From Paulownia fortunei (Eukaryota > Streptophyta > Magnoliopsida > Lamiales > Paulowniaceae), in the NCBI GenBank assembly GCA_019321725.1, contig CM033121.1, positions 14,322,001-14,386,000 of the forward strand: a stretch of DNA of 64,000 nucleotides, given 5' to 3'. This document shows positions 1 to 10,918 of this stretch, in pieces. The number at the start of each line of letters is the position of its first letter. Position 1 is the first letter of the stretch. Both the position numbers and the translations under genes were made by a program. The notes beneath the pieces were generated by a model that saw nothing but the letters and a program-made list of their open reading frames with translations, was not told the DNA's origin and ran no database searches.

Positions 1-1812
1 CCACAAGAAATTCTTAGTTGGAGGCATTGCCCGTCGAAATAAGAATTTCTGTGTTGCGATAGTACATGACTAGTCCTCAGACTTGAGGCACGATGGTAGC
101 CTTGTGTGCATCCTGCAGCACTTTGATATATCTTCTGATTGCTTGACAATCACAAAGGGGGTATGTTGGGTGTTGCACTGGTGTGCATGGAGGTTTGTCA
201 ATGGCCAACATAGAATTTAACACTTACCTTTTTAAACAAGGGAATCTCCTGTGTTTTCATAGTTCGTGATTCTTAGACCTTGGCCAAGGCAGTATGAATT
301 ATGATTCATCAAGAATCAATGAAACTTGAAATGGGATCATAGTTATTGAATCATTTAGAGTTTCAACTTATAATCCATGCCTTAGATTCAATCAGGAGAT
401 TAGCTGTCAAAAGGACCGTACGTGTACGGTACTCGCAACTGAAATAGGTTTACTCGCTATTTCACCTAAGACTAGTTTGCCATGATTACTTGCTAGGTGT
501 TTTCATGGATAGTGAGGTTCTTGGAATTAAGGAGTTGATTCCAAGCGGATTAATTAATTGGATTAATTAATTGGAATAATTATTATCATAAGTTGTAAAT
601 GTTGCAAACCCACTACTAGCTTAGTAGTGAACCTAAGAGGGTTACACATCTTTATGGAAAATAATATTTCTAATTTTATATTTTATCCAATGGTTGGAAA
701 TTAATTAATTAATACTGATCAATTAATTAATTAAGGGTTCTATGTAATTTAATGGTTAAATTAAATTATTCAATTAAGTAATTGGACCTAATTTGATTAG
801 GAAGCCCAATTTGAGTAAATTAAATTAATCAATTGGATTGATTAAATTGGGATTGAATCAATTAAATTGATTTGGGGATTTTTGAGTCCAAGCCCAAAAT
901 AAATGTGGATCACTTAAGAAGCCCACTAAAGTATGAAGAGAATAAATTAAATAAATATAATTTATTTAATTAACATATTTATAGATAAATAAATATAGTG
1001 ACCAATTTTATGGGATAAAATAGGCCACTAAGATTTAATTTATGTATAAATATAATTATAGTATATATATATGATATATATCTATCTTGATATTATTTGA
1101 AGAGTTCAAATTGACATCAATAATGTATGTAGACAATTTTGATGATTAATGTAGTCTCAAATTAGTCAACATACAATAGGAGAGAGAAAACATAAGAGTT
1201 CTTGGAAGATTTGGAATCCTTCCAAGATAAGGTTTTGAAGTAGTTCAAAATTGAAAAACTTTCCAAAAGTTGGAAAATGATTAAAATTTTCAGCCCTATA
1301 TATATATGAGGGATGAAAATTACATAAAAAATTCAAACATTTGAGCAAAAAATACTTTGTTTAAAGTCTTCTATTTTTACTCTCCAAGAAAAGAAAAGAA
1401 AGAAAAAGAAAATCAGTTTCTTGTTATTCTCTTCATATTATTGTTTCAAGAACTTAAAGAATCAATCTTTATTGTTCTTGAAAATTTACTCCGGTTCTAG
1501 ATTAGTAAACAATTAAAAGGATACTAGCGAATTCTTTTGATTGGTGTTGCTCTTCCGTATTGTGGTCCTGATAGAGGGGAGATACTTGGATCCCTGCGAG
1601 TTCTGATAGTCCAGAATAAGTAATTGATTGATTCATTCTCTACAACAATCGGAGTGCACGAAAGGCATAATTCAATTTTATATTTATTTATATATTCACT
1701 TGAATAAGCGCGATTGTTAAATCGCTTTCGAATCAAAGGGGTTAAATTTATGTTTGATAAAAATTTTAATTTTCCGCTGCGTATACCCCTGCGATTATAG
1801 CGAACCCAACAT
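1..1812 (+). mobile_element. Ty1/copia-type LTR, copy 1, cut by the window edge
   Basis: This is the LTR of a copia-type family with four more copies here (11579-13193 on -, 24186-25601 on +, 34588-35868 on -, 51574-53716 on +). Shared landmarks are a stretch near 70-150 (cttgaggcacgatgg), repeated TTAATTAATTGG runs, and the end motif gcgattatagcgaacccaaca. LTRs of this family start TGTTAGAG or TGTTGGG and end CCCAACA. No primer site follows position 1812, so it is a solo LTR or a 3' LTR whose element lies to the left. It contains no gene; small ORFs inside it are incidental. Confidence 0.75.
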
Positions 1813-3371
1813 TAGGTTCCAAAACTAGAAGAGAATGAGAGGGTTTTAAAGGGGAGATTCATCTACCAAGGGAATTCATCTATATTGGTGTTCTTATTCT
1901 CCTTTTCCCTTTTCAATTTTTTGAATTCTTAATGTTGTTAGTTTTATTTTTCTTATTTTTTTCAAGTATGCTAGGCTAAATTTACAATTTGGTTAAGGGT
2001 TATTTCAAAACCCTAGACATGAATTTGTACAATTGAGTATTTGATATTATTCTCCACTTTTCTAATTGAGATTGTTTATGTTCTTCTACATTTAATTTCT
2101 TCATGGTTATTTTATTGTTTTATTTGGGTGCACAACTAAGTAGGGCTTGAGAATTACCTAAAACTAGATTAGAATTTTTGATCAGTTATTGTATTGAATT
2201 TCTAATCATAAGTAATGAATTGTGATTAATGATTATGGGATGTTTTTGTTAATCATGATATGGAACATAACATAAATTGAACAATCCGAGCTTGCGTGTT
2301 TATTTCTTAGATCAATCTATCTTTCCTTCTTAATGCTTTTGTTAAATTGAATCCATAGAGCTTGTTCCAGATTGTTTAATGGTTAGGGAATTAGGTAGAA
2401 AGCTTGTTCCATCTAACGAAAAACTAAGAAAAGGTTGGGATAACAGAGCTTGTTGTTATGTACGGTTGGTAGTCTCAATGGAAAAGTGGGAGTAATAGTA
2501 ATGTCAATTAACAATTTATTGCGTAAAGATGGCGAATGAAATCTTAACCAAAACTTCATCAATCTTGCACTCATTTATTTAATTTTTATTCTTCATATTT
2601 TAATTTAGTTTCATTTTCTACAAATTAGTTAATCAAATCAATCCCCCCCCCTTTATATTAATTTTTCTAATTGTAATAAAAATGTCTTCTTTAGTTTCTC
2701 TTTTATATTTAGTTTTCTCTATTTTGCTTATTTCTTTCTAAATTTCATTTGACTCAAGATAAAGGGTGAACCTCTTGATGGAGGAAGATGAATGATTATA
2801 AAAGTGCATAACATTTAAATGTGTTGCATTATTATCTTAATGTATGATTAAACCCTCATTATTTAGTGGTGGTTCTTAATTTATATATCACTAATAGCAC
2901 AACAAATGCTTTGGTTCATCTAGCTAGATGTCTGATTCTACTACACTGACTGCTAATGTGAAACATTGATTTGTTGTAGACAAATATGTGCATAAATACT
3001 TGATCCCATAAATAAATATGGTTAAAAGATAAATTACAGACAATATCATGATCACCTTAATGCATGAGCTATATTATAACATCTTCTCATTAGAACCTTC
3101 ATTGTGTATGGATTCTAATAGTGACATTTCAAAAGAGGTCAAAAGAATAATAAATAATTATTTCTCTATCCAAATCTCAAGAGCGGTTCCCTAATCCTCA
3201 ATATTTTATTACTTTGATTTCTTAATTATAGCATATTATTAGTAAGTCTTTAGTTATAGAATCGATAGTAATTTAGTTAGCTTTGGTCTGCATGGGATCG
3301 ACCCTTACTTGCTCTATACTTATAAAAATAATTTAGTTAATTTGGTATGCTTAACGACATACATCAAATTT
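1813..3371 (+). repeat. Partial 5' LTR and leader of the Athila-like element
   Basis: AT-rich non-coding sequence directly upstream of the primer site, including a poly-C run near 2643. The part from about 2755 to 3340 has a clear inverted counterpart at about 14330-14870: both hold the phrases gggtgaacctcttgatgg, aagtatttatgcaca (in - sense) and an alternating ctcaagagcgg/ccctaatcctca block. That places this sequence in the LTR of a family present twice in opposite orientation. The true LTR start is not visible because a copia LTR abuts at 1812. Confidence 0.65.
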
Positions 3372-3389
3372 TGGTGTCGCTGTTGGGGA
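3372..3389 (+). other. Primer binding site (tRNA-Asp type, degenerate)
   Basis: The 18 bases tggtgtcgctgttgggga match the tRNA-Asp-type primer site used by Athila elements at 13 of 18 positions. All five differences are transitions, four of them C to T, as expected from decay of methylated cytosine. It directly follows the LTR and precedes gag by about 100 bases. Confidence 0.75.
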
Positions 3390-3487
3390 CCAAGCGTCTA
3401 ATTAATTTATTATCATTTTCAAGTTTTTCATTTTATTTTATCTTGATAGTTTAATTTGGTTTTTTTTCTTGTTATTTTTAGGTGTTT

Positions 3488-4909
3488 ATGTCATCGGAGG
3501 ATTTTAAGTTTAGGCTTGAATAAATTCGGATCAATTTGACAACACCGTTGCCACCATTGTCTCCATTTCCTCCTCCTATACCCCAAATCAATTTACCACC
3601 TAAGCTCAAGTTTGAAACTCCTCATCCTACTCTTAACACTCCTCATCAACCTGAAACTATTGAAATGGCCCAAAATTATAGAACGTTGAAGGAGTTAGTT
3701 GTCCCTAATTTGGAGAACCAACCGCTTTGCATCACATACCCCAATCTTGAAGCGAGCTTCGAACTCAAATCAGGTATGATCCATCTTCTCCCTACTTTCC
3801 ATGGCTTTGTAGGAGAGGACCCAAATAAGCACCTCAAAGAATTTCGTGTGGTTTATTCAAGCATGAAACTGGCTTCAGAAGAACATATCAAACTCGTAGC
3901 CTTTCCATTCTCGTTAGCAGATTCGACTAAAGAATGGCTCTATTACTTTCCTTCAAGTACTGTCACCACATGGGACCAGGTGACGAGACTTTTCTTAGAG
4001 AAAGATTTCCCTGCATCTAAAGCTGGGAGTATTTGAAAAGAAATTCGTGGAATCAAACAATACAACAGAGAATCATTTTACAATTATTAGGAGAGGTTTA
4101 AGAAATTATGTGCTAATTGCCCCCATCACCAAATAAGTGACAAACTTCTTATACAATATTTTTATGAGGGACTAATACCTATGGATAGAATAATTATTAA
4201 TGCTACTAGTGGGGGAGCACTAGTTGATAAAACACCAGATACGGTAAGAAACTTGATTGCAAATATGGCTTCCAATTCCCAATAATTCATAACCCATAAT
4301 GATCCACCACTATTATCGACGAATGTTAATGAGGTAAGTACTTCTACTCTTGAACAAAAAAATTCACATCTTACCTCTCTTGTGCAACAATTGGCCATAG
4401 GACAATAAGTTAAAGCATGTGGAGTTTGTTGTATGATGGGACATCCCACTAATATATGCCCAACCCTTCAAGAAAGCATGACTGAGCAAGCAAATGCAGT
4501 TGGTGGTTATTCAGGGCAAGCAAGGTAGAGATATGATCCTTACTCCAAAACTTACAATGAGGGATGGAAGGATCATCCAAATATGAGGTATGAAATCCAA
4601 CAACAGACTGCTCCATTTCCTACATCTATTCATCCATCAAGGTACATTCAATTGAAGACGCAACCATCATATCAACCTCACCCACCGCCAGCTCCACAAC
4701 AAGTAGGTATATATCTGGAATATCTTGTTAAAACTCTTGCTATTAATACCTTTCAATTCCAGTAGACAACACAGGCTCATCTCCAACCTATTGAGAATCA
4801 AGTGGGGCAAATGACTACTAGCTTAAGTTGGTTGGAAGCTCAAGGATCGGGCAAGCTATTTTCTCAACCCGTGGTGAATCCCAAGAAAAATAAGTGTCGT
4901 GATCCTTAA
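3488..4909 (+). pseudogene. Athila-like gag (capsid/nucleocapsid), broken
   Basis: Gag forms the particle that packages element RNA. The likely start is ATG 3488, which has a stop at 3521. The reading frame is then open from 3524 to 4036, with a proline-rich N-terminus, the capsid motif FELKSGMIHLLPTFHGF, HLKEF and LADSTKEWLYYFP, all diagnostic of Athila/Tat gag. The same frame continues past stops at 4036, about 4090 and 4285 to a zinc knuckle (CX2CX4HX4C-like, CGVCCMMGHPTNIC in part) at 4418-4459. A frameshift near 4915 separates it from the linker to the protease. At least five in-frame stops make it non-functional. Confidence 0.85.
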
Positions 4910-4922
4910 GACAGGAAAGTAG

Positions 4923-5550
4923 TTGGAGTCACCCACCTTTCCCACAAAAGATACATCCAAAGAGGTGGAGAAAGATGAGACAAGAAATACCACTTCTCCC
5001 CAAGTGGACCCTTGTCTTCTTACCCAACTACCACTCCTAACCGAGGAGAATCCAAAGTTAGTAACTACTCATAAACCTCTCTCTCATACTTATGTAACGC
5101 CTCCATTTTTTTCTAGCAGGTTAGCAAGATCTAAGAAAGAGGAGCAAGAAAATGAGATCTTTGAGACCTTTCAAAATTAAAGATGAACATCCCCCTTCTT
5201 GATGCCATCAAGTGCCTTGTTATGCCAAATTTCTCAAAGAGCTATGTACTAATAAAAAGAAGTTTAGGAGAGATGAAAAAGTGAGTGTGGGAGAGACTGT
5301 TTTGACAGTTCTTTAGAGGAAGCTCCCTATAAAGTGCAAAGACCCTGGGACCTTCACCATTCCATGTATAATTGGTAACATTAGGTTTGAAAAGTGCATG
5401 TTAGATTTAGAAGCATCAATCAATGTTATGCCATTTCCATTTATGCTTATTTAAATCTAGGCCCTTTAGAAAAAATAGGTGTTGTTACTCATTAGCATAT
5501 AGATCAAATGCATACCCTAAAGGAGTTGTGGAGGATGTTTGGATATAAGT
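4923..5550 (+). pseudogene. Gag-pol linker and aspartic protease, broken
   Basis: A 4923-5180 open stretch encodes the charged linker (ending SRLARSKKEEQENEIFETFQ) that precedes the protease in this lineage. The protease follows in shifted frames: a stretch reading DPGTFTIPCIIGN near 5340-5375 and the active-site region DLEASINVMP within 5398-5433, where families of this type normally carry DLGAS or similar. Stops and at least two frameshifts interrupt it. The protease would cut the polyprotein into mature parts. Confidence 0.75.
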
Positions 5551-5557
5551 AAATGAA

Positions 5558-7110
5558 TTGGTTTTCCTGGCAGATGTTTATATTCTTAAGATGGAGGATG
5601 ATAGGTCCCTACACCCTATACCCATCCTCTCAAGGAGACCATTCCTAAAAACAACTCGGACTAAATTGATGTTCATGATGGTACATCGTCTGTGGAATTT
5701 GATGGTGAATTTATTAGATTTAATATCTTTGAAGCTATGAGGTATCCTAGTGATGTGTATTCTATTTTTACAATTGATATTATTGATGTTTTAGTACAAC
5801 AAATGTTTGAATTGACTAGCAATGATGGATTGGAGGTTGCTTTGAAAAACAATCTCTACATGAGAGACTTGAAAGAGACAAAAATGATGTTTAAGTATTG
5901 GAGAATATAGAGGAAGCTATGGAAGGATTGGACTCATTACCAAAATGTTTCTTGTATTACTTTGCCATTAACTAATGAAAGGCTTTTACCTTCTGTGGTG
6001 CAAGCACCTATCTTGGAGCTCAAACCACTCCTAGAGCATCTCAAATATATGTATTTGGGTGAGAAAGAAATGCTTTCAGTTATCACTGCTAAAGGTCTTA
6101 CCAATACAAAAAAGGATAAGTTTGTTAGGGTGCTCCGTGAGTACAAGATAGCTATTGGATGAACACTGATGATATTAAAAAAATTAGCTCGTCTATGTAC
6201 ATGCACCGGATCTTACTTGATGAGGAATCCAAACCCATAAAAGAGGCCCAAAGGCAGTTGAATCCACCCAAGATGGAAGTTGTGAAAAAAGAGATATTGA
6301 ATCTTCTTGGTGTTGGGGTTATCTACCATATTTCAGATAACAAGTGGGTAAGTCCAATCCAAGTGGTTCTAAAGAAATCTAGTATTATCGTGGTGCAAAA
6401 TGATTGCTAGGATTTAGTGTGCCTTAAAGAGTTCAAACTGGATGGCAAGTCTGCATTCATTATAGGAAGCTTAACTCTTCTACTTGCAATGATCACTTTT
6501 CTTTACCTTTCATTGATCAAATACTTGAACGATTATCTAGTTATTCTTATTATTGTTTTCTTGATGGCTGCTCATGTTACAATCAAATTGTCATTACCCC
6601 GGAGGACTAAGAGAACACGACCTTCACATGCCCGTTTGCTACATTTGCCTACCAACATATGCTATTTAGACTTTGCAATGTACTAGCTATATTTCAAAGG
6701 TGTATGGTGAGCATTTTCTTCGAGTACATTGAAAACAACATAGAGGTATTCATAGATGGTTTTAGTGTTTATGGTGATTCATTTGATAAATGTTTATATA
6801 ACCTTACACTTGTTCTTCAAAGATGCATTGAAAATAACCTTGTGCTTAATTGGGAAAAATCCTATTTTAGGGTTGATCAAGGGATAGTATTGGGGCATGT
6901 TATTTCTACTAGGGGGATTGAGGTTGATAAATCTAAAATTGATCTTGTGCGTTCTTTACCCTCATCCACTAATGTTAGGAAGATTTATTTCTTTATTGGA
7001 CATGCAGGTTTTTATCACAAGTTTATTAAAGAATTTTCCAAAATAGCACCCCCTTGTGTAGATTGCTTAAAAAAGATGTGGCTTTTGAGTTTGATGACCA
7101 ATGCAAGATA
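5558..7110 (+). pseudogene. Athila-like reverse transcriptase, broken
   Basis: This would copy element RNA into DNA. Recognisable blocks in order: LELKPLLEHLKYMYLGE (about 6017), the RT N-terminal block MHRILLDEESKPI and NPPKMEVVKKEILNLL (6199-6300), KWVSPIQVVLKKS (about 6343), then, after stops at 6408 and 6414 and a frame change, FQRCMVSIFFEYIE (6690 on) and the catalytic region FIDGFSVYGDSF at 6749-6784. The second catalytic aspartate of the FxDD box is glycine (FIDG, 6749-6760), so the enzyme would be dead even without the frameshifts. QGIVLGHVISTRGIEVDKSKID follows near 6880-6945. Confidence 0.85.
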
Positions 7111-7114
7111 ACTT

Positions 7115-7600
7115 TTAGCAAGCACTAGGAACTCCTCACATCCGCCCTTATTACCCAACCACCAAATTGGGAACTTCATTTTGAACTTATATGCGTTGCA
7201 AGTGACTTTGCAGTGGGTGCCATATTGGGGAAATGAGTAGGGTTGACTCCTCATGCCATTTACTATGCTTCCCACTTTTTAAATGATGATCAACTCAACT
7301 ATTCCACCACTGAAAATGAACTTTGGCGGTTATTTTTGCTTTGGGAAAATTTCATTTTTATTTGATTGGTGCAAAAGTAACTACTTATTCTGATCATGTA
7401 GCTCTTAGATACTTGCTCACCAAAAAAGATTCTAAGCCCCGACTCATTCAATGGATCCTTCTTTACAAGAATTTAATTTGGAAATCAAGGACAAGAAGGG
7501 GTCCGAGAACTTGGTTGCAGACCACCTTAGTCGATTGGTGCATGAAGAAAATGTGTTACCATTTGATGAGGCTTTCCCAGATGTGCAACTTCTCGCAATG
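7115..7600 (+). pseudogene. Athila-like RNase H, broken
   Basis: RNase H removes the RNA strand during reverse transcription. Visible blocks are PPNWELHFELIC (about 7160), YYASHFLNDDQLNYSTTENEL (7261-7323), then in another frame KFHFYLIGAKVTTYSDHVALRYLL (7347-7420) and KKDSKPRLIQWIL (7420-7460). A stop near 7236 and frame changes near 7320 and 7465 break it. Confidence 0.8.
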
Positions 7601-7689
7601 AGTATGGCAGCCCCTTAGTACGCTGACATCATCAATTACCTAGTCACTAAGAGGATGCTGGATAAGTTGACTAAAGCATAAAAAGAGAA

Positions 7690-8935
7690 GATCAAGAGTG
7701 ATACTAAATACTACATTTAGGATGATCCATACCTTTGAAAGCATTAATTTGATCAAGTGATAAGAAGGTATGTACCTGAGAGTGATTTTATTCCCATTTT
7801 AAAGTTTTGTTATTGCCTTGCATGTGGTGGATATTTTAGACCGAAACAGACTGCTCTCAAGGTGCTTGAAAGTAGTTTCTATTGGCCCTCACTATTCAAG
7901 AATGCCTATTTCGATTGAAAATCTTGTGATCGGTGTCAAATGACAGGTAACTTGGAACCTAGAAATCAAATGCCACAAACTCCCATACTTATTGTGGAGA
8001 TTTTTTATGTTTGGGGTATCGATATCATATGACTATTTCTCCATTCTTTTGGTCATCTTTATATTATACTAATTAATTATTTCTCAAAGTGGGTAGAAGC
8101 CAAAGCCACTTGGACTAATGATTCAAACGTTATTGTAAATTTTGTCAAGTCCCATATTTTTGCAATATTTAGAATGCTATGGGCCATAATTAGCGATAGA
8201 CGCACCCTACTTTTGCAATAAGTCGATGGAAGCTCTTTTTAAAAAGTATAACATCACACATCGAGTTTCCATATCATACCACCCATAAACAAGTAGGCAA
8301 GCGAAGGTGTCCAATAGGGAAGTCAAGTTTATCCTTGAGAAAACAGTCAAAGTGAATAGGAAAGATTGGAGCATTTGCCTTGATGATTCCTTATGGGCAT
8401 ATTGAACCACTTACAAAACTTCCATTGGCATGTCCCTCTATCAATTAGTCTATAGAAAGCCTTGTCATCTCCCCGTGGAGTTAGAACATAAAGCATGGTA
8501 GCGGTGAAATAATGTAATATGGAGATGGATGCAGCGGGGGAAGTAAAGAAAGTTACAACTCCAAAAGCTTGAGGAAATTCGCAATGATGCCTATGAGAGA
8601 TCCCGGATCTACAAAGAAAAGACCAAGGCCTTTCATGACAAGATGATTTCTAGAAAACATTTTGTCATTAGTCAAAAAGTTCTTTTATTTCATTCACATA
8701 TTAAATTATTTTTGGGTAAATTGCATTCTCGTTGGGTTGGTCCTTTTATTATTTCTAATGTCTTTTCTCATGGTGCAATGAGATAAAAAGTTTGAAGACG
8801 GGAAAAATATTCAAGGTAAATAGCCATAGGTTGAAACCTTACTACGAAAGCTTTCAAATAGAGAATGTGAAAAAGGTTCCCATCTATAAGCCTTATGTGA
8901 AGAAGTGATAAAGGATGTAATGTCGGGCTAGCAAC
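7690..8935 (+). pseudogene. Athila-like integrase, broken
   Basis: Integrase inserts element DNA into the genome. The zinc-binding part reads GGYFRPKQTALKVL, FYWPSLFKNAYFD and then KSCDRCQ (about 7918-7940), with the first histidine region degraded. The core shows GIDII, INYFSKWVEAKA (8074-8106) and AIISDR (about 8190) across stops. The C-terminal part has YERSRIYKEKTKAFHDKMI (8594-8650), HSRWVGPF and KVNSHRLKPYYESF (about 8815-8860). The sequence that follows, ending in aggaggcaaccca, is the usual end of pol in this lineage. Confidence 0.8.
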
Positions 8936-9134
8936 GTTAAACCAAGTGCTTGCTAGGAGGCAACCCAATGGGTGGAAAAGAAGGTTATGAGAGCCCACAA
9001 TCACAGATTTTCTTGCTCTAACTCTCATTCTCCTTTTTTCATCCATTTAATTTTCTTTATTTCTTCTATTTTATTTTGTCCTGATCGAAGATGAGTGCTA
9101 ACAATGAGATAAGTAGTAATTTCTTAAATTTTAT

Positions 9135-9260
9135 CATGCAAGAGCACGTGGCGGTCACTTTTTGGCAAAGAAAACTACTGCAAAGATCTTGCAGCGTAGA
9201 TTTTATTGGCCCACTCTTTTTAAAGACACTTGCACTTTCTGCAAAAGTTGTGAAAATTAT
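9135..9260 (+). pseudogene. Second integrase zinc-domain fragment
   Basis: One open frame of 42 codons reads GGHFLAKKTTAKIL, then FYWPTLFKDTCTFCKSC, which is the H2C2 zinc-binding core of an Athila/Tat integrase. The same domain already occurs at about 7820-7940, so this is a second, separate piece lying beyond the end of the main pol. It is better preserved than the first. It may come from another element inserted here or from template switching during reverse transcription. Confidence 0.8.
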
Positions 9261-10117
9261 TAAAAGTTAGGATCCTTCCCAATTAATTGGTGGATAACAG
9301 TACTCTGTGGCTATTGAAGTTGGACTTATCAGTTTTCAAAATAACTAAAATCTTTGTACAAAGTTTATCTTTTCTCATTCTCTTTTGTTATTTTTTTCAA
9401 AATGGATGACATCCTTCTAACTCTCAAGAAGTGTTATCCTTTTCTTTCTAAAAGTACAATTTTAAAAATGTACCAAACCAGGATTGAAAGATTAAAGATG
9501 CTTAGGCATAAGGGCATCTCAGGGGACATACAATAGATAATTGAAGCAAAGGTAAGCATAGCAGGGGAGTTTTCAAACTTTCTTACTAATACATGTCAAA
9601 AAAAAAAAGGGCGAAAAAAATACAAGTTTGTCACAGAAGTTCTTGATGGACTTGCAACACAAAGTATCATTCCTTAGGAATGGTTTGAGTAAGGAGTCTC
9701 TAGATGACATTCTATTGACTCTTGAGTGCATCATTGTAGATTAGTGCATCATTCAATACTTGATTTATGGAATCACTTTCGGGATGAATATGAGTGTTAT
9801 AGTCTTGGAAATCTGACATTAAAAGACCAAATTTTTCCAGTTTATAAGAAAATTGAATGGGAAGCATATCCTCAACCCATAAAAGACGTTTAAGCCATTA
9901 CTGGATATAAAACCAGAGGAAGATGTGAGCCACAGTCACAACTACATGTACATTCATGTGTAACTAGTTAATTTCAAATTTTGTGTTCTTATTTTTAACC
10001 TTTCTGACAAAAGAAAAAGATTTGCAATAAATGCATTCCCTATTCACACCTCAATAAATAACACCGTACTTACTCTATTTTTCCACAACTCACTTTCAAA
10101 AATAAAGAGGGAAAGAA
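9261..10117 (+). other. Unidentified stretch between integrase and the LOG-like ORF
   Basis: This is where Athila elements usually carry an env-like or other extra ORF. It contains coding-like pieces I do not recognise, including MDDILLTLKKCYPFLSKSTI from 9402 (stop at 9534) and a broken stretch around 9735-9895 (LWNHFRDEY, LKDQIFP, IEWEAYPQPIKD). A poly-A run lies at 9600-9609. No transmembrane run or signal peptide stands out. Either decayed coding sequence or chance. Confidence 0.35.
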
Positions 10118-10732
10118 ATGGAAGGGTCTTCCACTCATAAGTTCAACTGTATATGTGACTTTTGTGAAGCCAATCCAGGAGAAAATGGTGAGTTTATAGA
10201 GGCAGTCAATAACCTTAGTGGAACTTTAGCCAAAAAAAATCATTTAGTATACGGGGGAATTAGTCTGAGGTTAATGAGGAGTGTTGCTACTTCTGCTCAT
10301 GTAGGAGTTATAGTATTAGGAGTTATCCCAAAACCTTTAACAGTACAGAATATCATAGGTATGACCAACGAAAATGAGCTAAAAGTGTCACATATTCAGG
10401 ACAGAATGTCCAATATGTTAAATAATGTAGATGCATTTATCACCCTACCTAGTGGTTTTGGTGTACTGGAGGAGTTATTTCAAGTTGTCTCTTGGGCACA
10501 ACTCAACACTCATCATAAACTTGTAGGTATTCTTAATGTTAATGGTTTCTTTGATGGTTTGCCATCTTTTATAGATCATGTTGTGGAAAAAGATTTTATT
10601 TCACCGTCTGTGAGACAAATCCTCATTTTTGCACCAACACCTGACCAACTGATTGAACAACTTCTAATATATGCGCCAGAACTTGATCCAGTCTTGGCTT
10701 GTGTGGATTGGTCCAATAGGGCCAGTGGTTGA
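10118..10732 (+). CDS. LOG-family (cytokinin riboside 5'-monophosphate phosphoribohydrolase-like) ORF, intronless, inside an Athila-like element
   Basis: An intact frame of 204 codons, close to the usual length of plant LOG proteins (roughly 200-230). LOG enzymes release active cytokinin bases from nucleotide precursors in the cytosol. Seen here: N-terminal CDFC (residues 13-16, for the usual CVFCGS), YGG (45-47) in the nucleotide-binding loop, GVIPKPL (68-74), the conserved arginine at 96, VDAFITLP and the signature loop PSGFGVLEE (111-119), then SWAQL and VGILNVNGFFD. The family signature is PGGxGTxxE: here the second glycine is serine and the threonine is valine, while the glutamates stay. 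Plant LOG genes normally have several introns; none is present, so this is probably a retrocopy. The start has purines at -3 and G at +4 (agaaATGG). It lies between integrase and polypurine tract, in a copia/gypsy neighbourhood whose other ORFs are all broken. Activity is doubtful. Confidence 0.8.
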   Translation: MEGSSTHKFNCICDFCEANPGENGEFIEAVNNLSGTLAKKNHLVYGGISLRLMRSVATSAHVGVIVLGVIPKPLTVQNIIGMTNENELKVSHIQDRMSNMLNNVDAFITLPSGFGVLEELFQVVSWAQLNTHHKLVGILNVNGFFDGLPSFIDHVVEKDFISPSVRQILIFAPTPDQLIEQLLIYAPELDPVLACVDWSNRASG

Positions 10733-10900
10733 AACTGTATAATAAATTTGACTCTCAGCCTATGAAATAAATGGTTTTGACTAATAGAGTTTATATTGTG
10801 TTGTTTCAGCTTTATTTTCTAATAAGTCACATTTCAATTGATATCTTTTAAACTCTACTTTTCTGTCTATTTTCGACACTGAGGACAATGTCTCGATTAG

Positions 10901-10914
10901 GTTGGGGGAGGGGA
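10901..10914 (+). other. Polypurine tract of the Athila-like element
   Basis: The run gttgggggagggga follows the phrase gacactgaggacaatgtctcg, a hallmark of the 3' end of Athila/Tat elements. It primes plus-strand DNA synthesis. The 3' LTR should begin just after it, perhaps at TGATATC, 10919. This places the LOG-like ORF inside the element. Confidence 0.75.
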
Positions 10915-10918
10915 TAGT

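Noticed and set aside
1166..1736. Two - strand ORFs of 60-70 codons
   Set aside because: Antisense in copia LTR copy 1, without motifs and not kept in the other copies.
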